From NCBI GenBank assembly GCA_037783415.1, contig JAZGTN010000167.1:62001-126000 (forward strand): a stretch of 64,000 bases of DNA, written 5' to 3'. A program made the position numbers and the translations under genes. Shown one piece after another: positions 1-11,368 of this stretch; within the stretch, counting starts at the first letter, position 1; each line of letters starts with the position of its first letter. This DNA is from Leptasterias polaris (taxonomy: Eukaryota > Echinodermata > Asteroidea > Forcipulatida > Asteriidae). A model generated the notes under the pieces. The model was not told where the DNA came from. It did no database searches and worked only from the letters and a program-made list of their open reading frames with translations.

Positions 1-124
1 GGGATGGCATTCTTGAAATCATGGAAAAACATAACGTCAAAGCATGAAGAAACATGTGTTTCAAGCCGTCTGTTTTTATTTTTAAAGGAACATTTTTATT
101 TTGCAGAGAGGTATATATAAGAAG

Positions 125-245
125 TAACTGTATTTAGTAAACTTGCGGGTACAACCATATGTGTAAAATCTCTTTTGGGAGGAGTGTTGGCTCTGAAAAG
201 AGCTGGTGTGGTCTCGGCGTTTAGAACAGTATACTCTGCTCGACT
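125..245 (+). repeat. Half copy of hairpin MITE family A
   Basis: This segment matches one arm of the long hairpin at 41242-41478, including the blocks TTGCGGGTACAACCAT, GGAGTGTTGGCTCTGAAAAG and GTGTGGTCTCG. It stops near the point where the hairpin centre would be, so only one arm survives. Other relatives lie at 8520-8680 and 45850-46170. It has no coding capacity and is probably a decayed non-autonomous DNA transposon. Confidence 0.7.
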
Positions 246-299
246 TCAGGAGAACACAGAGACGTTTATTAAAAGGACTTTTATGAACAAGAGGGGAAT

Positions 300-610
300 G
301 TTACAAATCCTGAATACATGTAGTTAACAAGGGGCACTTAGTGCAAGCCAACACCAGGGGAACAGAGGCAGTAGCCATACAGCCTGCTCCCTTAACACTA
401 GTCCACTGGCCAAATGCCAGAGTAATAACACCCGAGGACCAGGCAAACTTCACTCTTAGAAGTAGTCCGGCTGGCTAGTCCAGTGTTGAACACATCTTAT
501 ATAAAGTATGGACAAGTGAAAAAGCTGGTGGACTTGTGAAATGACAGGCTCACTAGTCCTGCTGGCTAGGCACCGAACAAGTGAAGGGGGAAACCCTGCA
601 CTAGGGTATT
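300..610 (-). repeat. Dispersed repeat family B, copy 1
   Basis: Reading the minus strand gives the blocks found in the copy at 15335-15830: a CTAGCCAGCCGGACTAC-like block, a TCCTCGGGTGTT-like block and a TTTGGCCAGTGGACTAGTG-like block. Further relatives are at 14330-14520, 30940-31140 and 50470-50650. The best copy begins near CAGGGTTTTCCCTTAA and ends near TTAAGGGAGAAC, which suggests short inverted ends. No ORF is shared between copies. Confidence 0.6.
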
Positions 611-1689
611 ACCATGTGTCCACAGTTGCTTTTATTATAGGTAATAATAATAACAATAATAATACTGGCTTCTTATTATCCGTCACTCAGTGATGCTCAC
701 TGCACTTCAACAGTCAGTATTTTCCTGCAAGGTATGTGGAGCTACATTTTTTAAGTTTGAGGCCTATTTCCTTTACATGTACATAACAGCATGTAATGGT
801 TTACAAAGTACACCCTATTACATGTATGACTGCAACAGTTTTTTTCCCCAAATTATTTGTCAGTCAATTTCCAAAAGCTTTGTCGATGCAGAATAAAAAG
901 TACTTCAGCTTGTCGGGTACAAGATCTACAAAACGGTTACTCTATATTTTGCTGTTGTTCATCAACAGTGTCCGTGTAACAATGGCTATGAATGTCTCTG
1001 CAGTACTTCTACACACAATCAAATGGCACTTGTTTTCCCTTTCAGTCTTAAAAAAAAATATATAATAATTTGTTCCGTTACAAATTTTACAATCTTCCCA
1101 CAGTAATAGCAACTTGTGGAAGCACTTTAAAGTTAGTTCACACCAAAAAAACACCATATCGCCTCCTGATACTGAACTTTGTCATTGTAAATGTTTGACA
1201 ACATTTAACCCATGGAAGTTTCCCATAACAAGTACATTGGGCTACCTCTTCTTATGAAGCAAGTTAATCGCTGCTAACAAACTTTCCGATCGCCGAGAGA
1301 GTGTTCGGGGAGAATTTAATAGGAAGCAGTGCCAGGAATTTCTGCTATTTTTAGCAGGAATGCACGGGCACATCAATTTGGCTGAAAGCTTCCTACAAGG
1401 ATCACGAAGAAGAAAGAAAAAAACATGTTTTCAAAAGCGGCAGCTTTCCTGCACTTTGCAGGAAGGGTGAGAAAAATATTGTATTTAAGCGGCCCGCTGA
1501 GTGCTTTATTTCTTTGGCTTGTAATAAAATCCCCGTGCCACGGAGTCCTCCCCAGGGTATACAATAACTGTGAATGTTCATTGATTTGACATTTCGGATT
1601 GTCACAGTTTAAGACTCCTGCTTGCTTGTAGGTGTAGGCCCCTTTTTTTTGTAACCCATATCTTATTTGACTTTTGGAGTTGGCAGGTT

Positions 1690-1711
1690 GGGGGCGGGGC
1701 GGGGGCGGGGG
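1690..1711 (+). other. G-quadruplex motif
   Basis: Four runs of 5, 4, 5 and 5 G are separated by single C loops. This fits the G3+N1-7 quadruplex pattern with the shortest possible loops, a type known to be very stable in vitro. Function here is unknown. Confidence 0.75.
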
Positions 1712-2420
1712 CTTACAGATTACTCTGCAACTTCCAGGCTAAAGTACGCGACCTTCCACATCCATGTCTGGCTTTTATTATCTTCTTAAGTACCCCCTGG
1801 TTGTCATTTTGTCATTGTATTTGGTGGAACACCACATTTTGATCAACTTGAACTTTGGTCTGTATGTTTTATGATAAAAAACTTCAACCACTGACAAGCT
1901 TCATTTCAAACACAACCGCATGGGGACCCCTTTTTGATGTGGTAGTGACTCAGTTAGCGTGCTGTCAGTTTCAGTAGGATTTCAGACGAGGTTTCACAAG
2001 TTTGCACATTTCAAAATTGCATTGTCAAATTTCTTAGAGTGAAACAGCCAATCAGTAACTTACTAGTGCTTATCTTATTGTACTATTAAGTGTGTGTAGG
2101 GCCCTACAATATTTGTTCAAGTCCAGGACTAACGAACCCTTAACCCGCCCCTCTCCCTCTATACATGTAGGTCAGAATTATCAGAGATGGATTGCGTATC
2201 AATCATCTGACATTGCCTAATCCCCACCCTTCAGGGTAACTCCTTCCTATCTTGGCATATAAAGCCACAAAGGCAATTTTTGTTTCCTTGTCCTAACCTA
2301 CAATCTAGGCCAAAATGATTGGGCTACGTCACAATAAACATACCCTCCCCTGTTCAATGTTCTTAACCCTAGCTCGAGCGCAGACCGTGCAATGAGAGCC
2401 AACAACATTGAACGGGGGCC

Positions 2421-2439
2421 GGGGGGGGGGGGGGGGGGG
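2421..2439 (+). repeat. Poly-G run of 19
   Basis: An uninterrupted 19-nt G run, preceded by a GGGGGCC block. It is one of at least twelve long G or C runs in the window. Confidence 0.9.
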
Positions 2440-2841
2440 CAACGATATGGCCGGGATTGTAGCTCCTTACTCATACCGAAGTCAAAACGCGACAAATCTC
2501 GCTTGCGCCATTTTCGGAGTCATTTTTCCCTGTTTGTCACTGTGCAGTGAGCTTTTTAGGCGATGAGCATCCCTTTACACACTCAACTAACTCCCCCAAA
2601 AGCCAGGTCATAGACAGACAACACCCACGTGCAATATTAGCGCAAGTGGTCTATAGGCTTTTGTATTTTATAATGAGAGCTTTTCTCTTTCTTACAAAGA
2701 ATGGCCTTGCCCCAACAGGAAATTAAATAACTGTTACATTCAGAGTGTACCCAACGGCTGCGTCCTTTGTCTCGATGTTACGAGACCATACAAGTCAGAC
2801 AGTTTACTGAGTGCATCAATTCAATGAATGTCATATCTCAC

Positions 2842-2874
2842 CTTTTCATCTCGTCCATTCTGTGCTGCAGCAAA
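2842..2874 (-). CDS. 33-bp internal coding exon, unknown protein
   Basis: On the minus strand a clean acceptor (TTTCATTTGCAG) is followed by 33 nt without a stop, then a donor (AAAAG|GTGAGA). In phase 0 it encodes FAAAQNGRDEK, eleven residues. The preceding minus-strand exon candidate at 3145-3017 also ends in phase 0, so the two join in frame. It is too short for ordinary ORF detection. I do not recognise the protein. The gene would continue beyond the left end of the window. The support is splice consensus and phase; there is no transcript evidence. Confidence 0.55.
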
Positions 2875-3016
2875 CTGCAAATGAAAAAGAAACAAGGGTA
2901 AAGAAGAAAAAATTGTTACTTTGTAAAATCATACATGACAGATGTGTTTTTTACGTACTTGCAGTCTCGCACCCTGGGTAAGTTAAACCATTCTTCCATT
3001 GCTCAAGGGAACTCAC

Positions 3017-3145
3017 CACTTTTAACTTTTTACCACCAGAGATCTTGAACATGTTGCTTGGATACGCTTTTATGAACTTTTTAAAAATTAGTATTCCAAA
3101 CGGATCTTTGTCCAGAGTCAACGAAGGAGCGGACGACAAACCGTT
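3017..3145 (-). CDS. Coding exon candidate, 43 codons, unknown protein
   Basis: The minus strand is open and encodes a segment beginning NGLSSAPSLTLDKDPFG and ending ISGGKKLKV, followed directly by a GTGAGTT donor. The acceptor chosen is GGCGTCAG|AACGG, which gives phase 0 at both ends; its upstream tract is purine-rich and weak. An alternative acceptor at about 3156 (GATGAAG) would add a few residues. The composition, rich in K, F, I and P and not low-complexity, looks protein-like. It joins in frame to the exon at 2874-2842. The family is not recognised. The donor is better supported than the acceptor. Confidence 0.45.
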
Positions 3146-3979
3146 CTGACGCCTCGCTTCATCACAAAGACAATTGGAAACTCGATTTTTATAAATTGGG
3201 GTTTAAGAAAAGAAAGAACAACGGAAAACCCTGCCTCGAACATCAGCTGTTCAGCAAGTGTGGGAGAACTGCTAGATCACGGCTTCTTAAATACAATACA
3301 CATTGTCAAGCAACCACAAGGGGCTCGGGGAGGGGAAACTTGTGATCAGAGAGGAACAAACGTTCTCCACTATCTGGGGACGTTGATCTCTCCCTGTATC
3401 ATGACTAAGACCTAGAGTGCCTGTCAACTCTACAGGAAAGGGGTACATTCCCTGGTGGCTTGCTCTTAATTGAAGGTTGATTCGATCAAGACAAGCAGAT
3501 ATCCGTAACTCATTCAAAAGGAGAGAAATACCAAAACAGAGGGAGAAGGAGAGGGGGAGGGGGGGCGGGGGCCCACACACTGTCAGGTTTGTTTTGTTTG
3601 GCCTTGAAGGGATGACCTTGACAAGGATGTGGGTAATTTTGAATCTTTGCGAATGACATTCAAGTTGGACAGCTGAAATGCGGTTTTATAAACGATGTCA
3701 TCCAGTGGTAAACTTTGACTTGACTTTTTCAATGGCTACTGATGCAAGTAGGGTGCCAGACCATTTAGACATCCACGCAGCGCTTCAGTTTATTTCATAG
3801 TCAGTTTCCCTGATTAAAGTAACCTTAGAAAAACAAATATCATAAAACTAATTACCTAACAAAAACTGACCAACCACAGATCCTCACTTCATAAGTTTAC
3901 ATCACATGACAGTACACATGTATGTACATGTATGATAAAAACAGTTGGTTCTTGTATAGCGCACATATCCTAGTAGCGT
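3146..3979. other. No gene recognised
   Basis: The stretch is probably intronic if the flanking minus-strand exons form one gene. It contains a G-rich tract at about 3550-3571 (GGGGGAGGGGGGGCGGGGGC type) and otherwise unremarkable A/T-rich sequence. Confidence 0.4.
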
Positions 3980-4335
3980 GTCATGGCCGAGCGGTTAAGA
4001 GTACCGAACTCAAGCTCTGGTGTTTCTGTTCAGCAGAGTGTGGGTTCGAGTCCTGGTCGTGACACTTGTGTCCCTGAGCAAGACACTTAACTATAATTGC
4101 TTCTCTCCACCCAGGGGTAAAATGGGTACCTGTGAGGGCAGAGATGGTTCTTGTGATTGATTAAGCTTAGTTGCGCATATATTGCAGCACAGGCTGTATA
4201 CTCCCCAGGGAGCTGAGATGGTTTAAGGAATGAAATAAATGGCCCAGTGACCAGGGGTAATAATGTTCGAAGCGCTTTGAGACGCCCTTGGGTGTGATAA
4301 AGGGCTATATAAATCCATATTATTATTATTATTAG
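3980..4335 (+). mobile_element. tRNA-Leu-derived SINE, forward copy
   Basis: The head resembles tRNA-Leu, with an A box (TGGCCGAGCGGTTAAGAGT), a CTCAAGC anticodon loop (anticodon CAA) and a B box (GGGTTCGAGTCC). A non-tRNA body follows (CTTGTGTCCCTGAGCAAGAC, then CACCCAGGGGTAAAATGGGTACC) and a 3' part ending GGGCTATATAAAT with an (ATT)n tail at 4319-4335. This is the usual layout of a tRNA-type SINE: pol III promoter, body and simple-repeat tail. A second copy begins tail-to-tail on the other strand. Confidence 0.85.
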
Positions 4336-4625
4336 TAGCTAGATCAAGGCGCTTTACAACATTATATTACCCCTGTTCATCAGGCATACTTAGATCAATT
4401 CCTCCAACTTTCTCAACTCCCTGGGAGCATACAACCTCAAACTGCTTAAAATAGTGCTAAGCGGTTAATCCAACACAACACTGTCTCAGCCCTCTCAGGT
4501 TCCCATTTATACACCTGGGTTAAGAGAAGCAAAGTGCATTGCTCAAGGACACAAGTGTCATAACCGGGAATCGAACCCACACTCTGATGATTCATCTGCC
4601 AGAACTCGAGTCCGAGGCAGTAGAC
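4336..4625 (-). mobile_element. tRNA-derived SINE, reverse copy
   Basis: On the minus strand there is a B box (GGGTTCGATTCCCGG), then GACACTTGTGTCCTTGAGCA, an ACCCAGGTGTATAAATGGG body block and GCGCCTTGATC leading into the shared (ATT)n tract. The tRNA head is degraded and probably truncated. It is the same family as the SINE at 3980-4335, in the opposite orientation. Confidence 0.75.
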
Positions 4626-5405
4626 AGCTCTGCAAGAACACACCACAACTCATTGTCTTGGCCTCGGTGCCCCTCAAAAATACATTCCTCTAGATGTTCT
4701 CTCCAAAGGAATTGCTCATTTCTCACAGAAAGTGCTTTTATACTTCTGCAAGGTCTGTTCATGACCTCAATACCAAAGTCAGGAAAATCTAATTCTTTTT
4801 GCAAGCTCCAAAATACAACTCCAAAATACAAACTCTTTAGTAATAGTGTTATAGAAATACTTGGGACATTTCCAACGAGACAACTTCATCCAAGGGGAAC
4901 CTTTCCCCCAAACAAAATGCTGTGCCAACGCTCTCTGCAATAGTGATCCATCCATCCCCCGACACTTGACCTCCTTTCATTAAATTCAACCGTCAAATTT
5001 GTATACACTCTTGTAACCAAATCAATTTCTAATCACCAAGGGCTCCCTGTACAAAATTCCTCCATTTTCCCCCTGGGTCATGGCACCGATTATTTTTCAT
5101 ATCTTGGTCAACTGCCAAGCGCATTCCCCTGGCTCTGACTTGACGTCGGTGTGAAAGGCCCCCCCCTCAGCAGGTGTTTCAGCAGGTAGGGAGGGACGTG
5201 GGAGGTGTATGATGCAATCACTGGGCATTGTAAAAGGGAATTATACAGCAGAGCTTCATGCATTATGATCCTCCCCCCAGTTTGTACATCAAACAAGGCA
5301 TTAGTTTAGGCTCCAGGGATTTACCAGAACCCTATGGTGTAAGCTGGAGGGGCAGTGTATTACTGTACAACAAAATGGAGATTGCTAAAATCCAAACACA
5401 GTAAA

Positions 5406-5419
5406 GGGGGGGGGGGGGG
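5406..5419 (+). repeat. Poly-G run of 14
   Basis: An uninterrupted G run. Confidence 0.9.
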
Positions 5420-7240
5420 CCTAATTGTATTGTAATCAAGGAATAATAACAATAATACAAGGCATTTATATGAGACACTACAATAATGCAGTGCCTCACA
5501 ATCAACAACAGAAATATACAAAGAAGAAAGGAAGAACATAATTCATAAACAAACAGATCAAAAGCTGGGAAAAACATGTATTTCAACACAAAAAACTCCA
5601 CCACTCTGATTGACAGTTGACACATTCTCTCTTATGAAGTAAACACTACAGGGTGCATCGATGCTTTGATTTCTCAATTGTAAACTTCGGTCTTTGGAAA
5701 AGAGATTAAGTGGCCATTTGGCACCAGTTGAATGAACCTTCACAATGTCACTGATGTCACAATTGGAATCCATCCAACTCCGATCCAAAACTTTACGTCA
5801 GTAGGAGGAGGGTCTCTCGCCCTCAGTAGAGCTACTAACATACATACCAGGTCCCTTGCTCTGTGCTCCATACACTGCATTTATTGACATTTGGGCCAAG
5901 GACATTTCAAGTTGGTCAAAAGACAACATCCTGTATTGATGCCCTGTGTGCAGGCAGTGAGTAAGTGTCAATGATCCAGATACTGTATACACACAAGTTC
6001 CAATCAGCAGGACAACAACACAAGCATGAATTACAGGCACACACATTCACCATGTGTGGTATTTACTGGGTAGATTGATTGGGGTTGTGCTGTACTCATT
6101 GATTACTGAAAACAACTTTTTTTTCCCCCGAACCATGAATTCTTTGAAATGCAACACAAGAAACCTACCACACAAAGTTCCCATTTCAAGATTCACTATT
6201 ATTATCGGCTGGAAAAAAATGTGGTCCATTTACAATTTTGTCTTGAATGTAGATTTGGTGTTTTCATGTTTTAATGTTAGCCAACGTACGATGTTCAGGG
6301 AAAAAAAATAAAAAATTGAATGCTTGTTAACTAAACAGTCAACACAAAAAGTTTGATCATTGTCGTTAATTTCCCTCTTCTGTTTTAGGGCACAGAGGCC
6401 TGACACCTCGCTCTTGTGAAGTATCGAGCCTGGGCCTCAGAACAGGGCACAATTTCAACAGAGGGCTACGAAGACGGATCTTTAAAGATAAATGAGCCAC
6501 TGAATCAAACTTAAAGGGCCGACTGTGTTAGTTCACGATGTAAAAGGAAACCACGCAATTTCGAGGCATATTTGTGTGGATCATTACATTGTATAGCCTA
6601 TTCTACTTTTAAAACATCATTCTAACATATGCATTTCATAACAAACGGTTTCAAACGCTTTTCATAGACCAACTCGCCCGATCCAAGGCATCGTGTCCCT
6701 TTAATAATCTGCTGTCATGATAGTATGAAATGTGCTCGGTGAAATCAATCCTTTGGAAAAACTCTCTCTCTCGCAAGGGCAAGGTTGCCTGGAAGGCAAG
6801 ACACCTCAATAGAGGGCAGCACAACAAACACCACATCTTTTCAGCCCCATATGTAATTGAAATTACAGGCGATGTGTATGTACGTACAAAAACGTCACCT
6901 ACCCTCAATAAAAACAGGCCAATGAATTAAAGATCACTATAGCCACATATCACAACACTATCCTAATAGCACACCACTGTGGAGCAATGCCCGCCAGGCC
7001 CTGTTTATAGCAGATATCCCATGCTCCAGTTCACATAGCGGAGGCTATGAAAACACAAAACGCAACCATGGGGGACTCTTACAAAGCTGCTTGTATGGCA
7101 TTCACCAGTAATTGCAACATACGTCAGTGTGCAAATAGAATGTTAAGTAGAGAGTGCACACATTCAGCTAAACCTCTTGTGATGGTTTTTATTCAAGTAG
7201 AGCTTTGTGGGGTGTCTAATGAAGATTAGGATTGAGAGAG

Positions 7241-7251
7241 CCCCCCCCCCC
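7241..7251 (+). repeat. Poly-C run of 11
   Basis: An uninterrupted C run following a GAGAGAG tract. Confidence 0.9.
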
Positions 7252-8519
7252 TTCCATCAACAACACTGAGAAGGTCTAAAGGCATGAGGAAGTAATTAAA
7301 ACAAAGCAGCCAATTAGTTAACGAGACCAGATGACCTCAATCCTAATATAGTTCTGCACGTCACACACTTTCTTTTTTAGTTTTTAAGCCATACATGTAA
7401 CTCCTGTTAACTGACGCAATGTTTTTTTTTAATTTTCCCAACGCTGACTTGATCAACCTTAGGTTTATAGCTTGTACATCGTGAACTGGTTTTTAGGAGA
7501 TTATCTACCTAACAAAAACAAACTCCCAAAAGGTTATCTTCGCATCTGCAACCAGAAGATCCAACGATTAGCACCAGCTGCACGTCATTGCTGCAAATCT
7601 TTCAAAACGCAGACTTTTATCTTGAATCAATATCGCCAGAATTTGGAATGAGGAATTGAAAACCAATTTGCCTTACTTTCCGAATTACAGCAGCTTCTGT
7701 TTGCAGCACACGCTGCTGACATCTCCGTCATGCTCCCCGAGTGCAATCATTTTTAGCTAAGAACAAACATGGGACCAGTTTGTTTCCCACTCAGCCTCAA
7801 CTTGCTTTGTGTACAATGGACATTGTTTTGACAAGAAGAAAAATCAGCTTGTTTTTACACATGGCTTCCCCATGATTCTTAATTATGGTCACTCATAAAA
7901 TTGATTCAAAATCCTAACTACTTAGAGTGATCTACTCTGATTCTTCCCCGCTCTAACAAAATCCGACACCATATTGAAAAATCAACACCCAAACTGCTGA
8001 ACTCTGTTTATAATGGTTTACCTGACCCCCCATGTACATGTGTACTTAACTCTTGATCAAAATACTAGAGCCCCTGTAGAACTCAGTCTAACAAAATTAA
8101 GCAAAACTGCGGTTGGATTTTGATGGGTTGGGGATGGTTAGGATCACTCCCCGGACGACACTTAATAATAATTGTATTCAAAGTCTAGTTGGAAAATTCA
8201 ATCTGTATGTGTGTTGTACACGTACAAACTTTGATATTTGCGGGAAAAGCTCTCAGGTTGTCCGTGAACACGTGTGAACACGTCTGAGACTATCGGGGAT
8301 ACATTAAAATCGATACTGCCCAAGGGGATGTCTCACTTGTCAAAAGTAAAAGGGATTATGCCCAGATTGAAAAGAAAAAGAAAAAATTAAAATATTGATT
8401 GAAGTTTAATCTTCAATAATGTGCACAACCAGTGTACATGCATTATGCATCAATGTTTAAAGCACAAACATGTAGCCTATATCTAATCTTGTAAGTGATG
8501 TTCAAAGCTTAGCATGGAG

Positions 8520-8680
8520 TGGAAAATAAGAAGAAATAACTATAACTAGCAATCGTGTGGGTACAACCATAAATCCATGTATATAAATGGGAGGAGTGTT
8601 GGCTCTGAAAAGATTTGGTCTGGTCTTGACATTTCAAACAGTATTACTCTGTCCATCTTCATGAATCTTTTAGTTTCGTT
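8520..8680 (+). repeat. Degraded arm of hairpin MITE family A
   Basis: It carries the family landmarks GGTACAACCATAAATCC, GGGAGGAGTGTTGGCTCTGA and GTCTTGACATTTCAAACAGT, corresponding to one arm of the hairpin at 41242-41478. The other arm is absent or too decayed to see. Confidence 0.6.
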
Positions 8681-9339
8681 GTCAATTTTGCTTAGCCAGT
8701 GTTTTCCTTTAACAGTGCTCTGCTGGCTAAATCCAACTTCAGAACATTTTAAACTAGTTGGATAATTCTCCAGGTGGTCCGAATGATTGGAGCAGGCAGT
8801 CTTTCCGTAGACACATTTTGACACATGTGATACTGCTCCTAATTTTCTTGACCTAAAAAAAATTAAACTAGTGCCAATACCTCTTCTGGAATGGCGTTCG
8901 CGATCATTCTTTTTGATTGGGCAATGGTCATAAATATTCAGCAGGGTGCATATTGAAATGAAACTGGGCAACTAACTCCTCTATCACCACAATTAGAGAG
9001 ATTAACCCCACACCTATTTGAGTCTGCCGCTGGGTTGGTTTGAATCAATACTACTGGGCAACGGTTTAATCATGGAGGTAAAACATTAATAATTTACCAA
9101 CTTCAAACTTATCATCAACTCCTTGCATTGATCCCAAAGCAAACAAAAACAACACAAGTCTGAACATGACCTAAATTGCAAACAATGAATCAATTCCCTC
9201 AAACAGAAAAAAAAAAATTATTCAAAACTGCCCAACGGAAAAATCAATTATAAATTCGAACTACCTTACAGAGAAAATAACCTAAATGATTTAAGCTACC
9301 ATTGGATTATGCAACATGTACAAAATTTGAAGGGAGAAA

Positions 9340-9353
9340 CCCCCCCCCCCCCC
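9340..9353 (+). repeat. Poly-C run of 14 followed by an A run
   Basis: Fourteen C are followed at once by nine A, a two-base homopolymer junction. Confidence 0.9.
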
Positions 9354-10300
9354 AAAAAAAAAGAAAACCATTGCCTATGTTTTATCAGTCACATTTACAT
9401 ACAGTGTATCATAGCATGTGTGTTTGTACACTGAACAATGACTGCACAAAGGTCAGCACAGTCCCTGGGTGGCTACCCTCTGTGGAAACGTCATGGAAAA
9501 TTACCACAGAGCAACGGCTGTGTACAGTTGCAGTGCGAATAATATGCTGGCAGGTAATGATTGACACCTGGCAAGCTGGATGTACAGTCTGGGCACCAGC
9601 TTCTTTATTTAAAATTTGAGTTATAATAAGGTCAGTTGCAATTATTTTTAAGGAGGCCCAACTATTATTTTCAATTTTTCAGTCGTTTCTGACTATTGTA
9701 TTGAGCTCAAGGAATGAGTGTTCAATTTTGGCATTCTCTTCAAGGAAATGACCAACCATCTTACATGCATAGGCCTACAGTGTGAATCCAATGTGATAGC
9801 CCCGCTACACAAAAACATCAAATTACTAAGCATGGGAGAAAAACCTTGGTTAGCTGAAGCATGTTTGCAAAATGTTAATGCACCCATGAAGCTTTTTTTG
9901 TGGTTTTTTTTAGAGTAAATATATTCATCCCAGACCCAATGGCATCAAATCCCACTTGGCGCACGTGCAACTCAGTTTGTGACCAGCCAACAGATTTCTG
10001 TTTGATCATATCATCATTAAATTTAAGTCTACAATGTAAAATTTGTTTCACTCAAACAATGCTCTGATAATGATTGATTTCACAGAGGTCAGCGGTCCAA
10101 CCATGGAAGTGTGAAAATCAACAGGATTGGGCAAGCACCCATTGATATTTCAAAACAACCCCCCTCTCTAGCTTGGTGTGCGACCTCGTAAACTGCACTG
10201 TCATAGGAAGCTAACCCCACAACACACCCACAGAATTATCAGCTGATTGGCTTTGTGTCTCCCCAATGGAAGACCAGGCAACACACATCCAAGGTCCAGT

Positions 10301-10314
10301 CCCCCCCCCCCCCC
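10301..10314 (+). repeat. Poly-C run of 14
   Basis: An uninterrupted C run followed by ACTTTTTTTCC. Confidence 0.9.
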
Positions 10315-10681
10315 ACTTTTTTTCCTTTTTTGACAGCCCGATTAGAATACAATGACCTTCTGGTTTATTTATCAGCCATTCAAATGATAATTGCCCAATA
10401 TCTACACCTGTACTGAGAGTACAAAGTCTCCCAACATACTTCAATAGCAGGTTATTCTCTACAATTGTGACATTGGCAAACTTTTACCAATGATTGGATT
10501 GATGTGATGTGAACAAAGTTGTTACCCCCAACTACGTGTGGGATTAGCAAGTGTGCAACAAAATTAGCACTTGTTGAAAACGGAAAAATTAAGTAATTTG
10601 GTCTTTGCATGCTGTAACATCATAAAGGTTTTTTACTGTAAAAAGTGCAGTTGTTTATACTTATTACTTTTAATATATATT

Positions 10682-10969
10682 GGTTTTAACCCTTACACCG
10701 ATGTGTGTTAAGCACTGTATACTCAGTACTTTCGCGAGTTTAACATCTATTCAATTGTTGCGGTACCCGCTGCTAAGGATTCGAACTGCCTCCAGCCATC
10801 GGGCTAGCTCGGTGGTCTAGTGGTCAGACATCTGCTCAGATAGCAATGCAAAGGTCGTGGGTTCGAATACCACCTGAGTGAATTGTCTGTGGGATTTTCT
10901 TTTCACAGGAACTCGTGAAAGTACTGAGTATACAGTGCTTAAACACACTTCGGTGTAAGGGTAAAAACC
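10682..10969. mobile_element. Foldback element with a tRNA-like core
   Basis: The two ends are inverted repeats of about 55 bp: the left runs from GGTTTTAACCCTTACACCGA to AGTACTTTCGCGAGTT, and the right is its near-exact reverse complement. The interior at about 10803-10880 resembles a tRNA, with an A-box-like GGTCTAGTGGTCAGA and a B box (GGGTTCGAATACCAC). The long arms suggest a MITE or foldback. The tRNA-like interior is unusual for a DNA element, so a SINE inserted between MITE arms, or two inverted SINE pieces, are alternatives. Confidence 0.65.
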
Positions 10970-11010
10970 AAATTATATTTGTAAACAACATTTAGCCTAC
11001 ATGACAATAC

Positions 11011-11168
11011 ACCGATCCATTAAGCCACGCCCATTTCTCATTGACCAATCACAACCGCGAAATCTGATCACCATTTGAGCCGTTTGGTGATCTTTGCACT
11101 AATGGTGATCGGGTTTCGCGGTTGTGATTGGTCAACTCGTAAGGAGGCGGGGCTTGGTGGATCGATCT
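11011..11168. mobile_element. Short inverted-repeat MITE
   Basis: The left arm (CCACGCCCATTTCTCATTGA, then CCAATCACAACCGCGAAATC) pairs with the right arm (GGTTTCGCGGTTGTGATTGG, then AGGAGGCGGGGCTTGG). The arms are about 60 nt, with a small centre containing TGGTGATCTTTGCACTAATGG. It is non-coding. Confidence 0.65.
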
Positions 11169-11175
11169 ATTAGCA

Positions 11176-11368
11176 GGGCCCAATTTCATAGAGCTGCTTA
11201 AGCAGAAAATATTGCTTAACAATTGTCTGCTAAGCAGAAATGAGCAGGATACCAGTCACAAAATGTACTTGTGACATGGCAGTTTGGCTAATAACCTTAT
11301 TCTGGTAAGCATACTTTTGTTGTGCTTAGCAACTTTTTGTGCTTAAGCAGCTCCATGAAATTGAGCCC
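11176..11368. mobile_element. MITE family D, copy 1 (GGGCCCAATTTCAT ends)
   Basis: The terminal inverted repeats read GGGCCCAATTTCATAGAGCT and, from the other end, GGGCTCAATTTCATGGAGCT, and both continue into GCTTAAGCA. The interior has repeated TAAGCAGAA / GCTTAGCA motifs and AACCTTATTCTGGTAAGCA. A second full copy is at 32095-32290 in the opposite orientation and a fragment at 39465-39540. No ORF is present, and it must depend on a transposase elsewhere. Confidence 0.75.

Larger units (their letters stand above)
611..2841. other. No gene recognised
   Basis: The short ORFs here have no family features and no paired splice sites that I trust. The stretch holds a G-quadruplex motif at 1690-1711, a 19-nt G run at 2421-2439 and low-complexity A/T tracts. 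It probably lies within or downstream of introns of the minus-strand gene whose exons start at 2842. Confidence 0.5.
4626..8519. other. No gene recognised; C and G runs
   Basis: There is no ORF with recognisable protein features. The stretch holds a 14-nt G run at 5406-5419 and an 11-nt C run at 7241-7251. If the minus-strand exons at 18.6, 14.2 and 3.1 kb form one gene, this is intron. Confidence 0.4.

Noticed and set aside
10803..10880. Functional tRNA gene
   Set aside because: A and B boxes are present but the acceptor and anticodon stems do not pair, and it lies within inverted arms.
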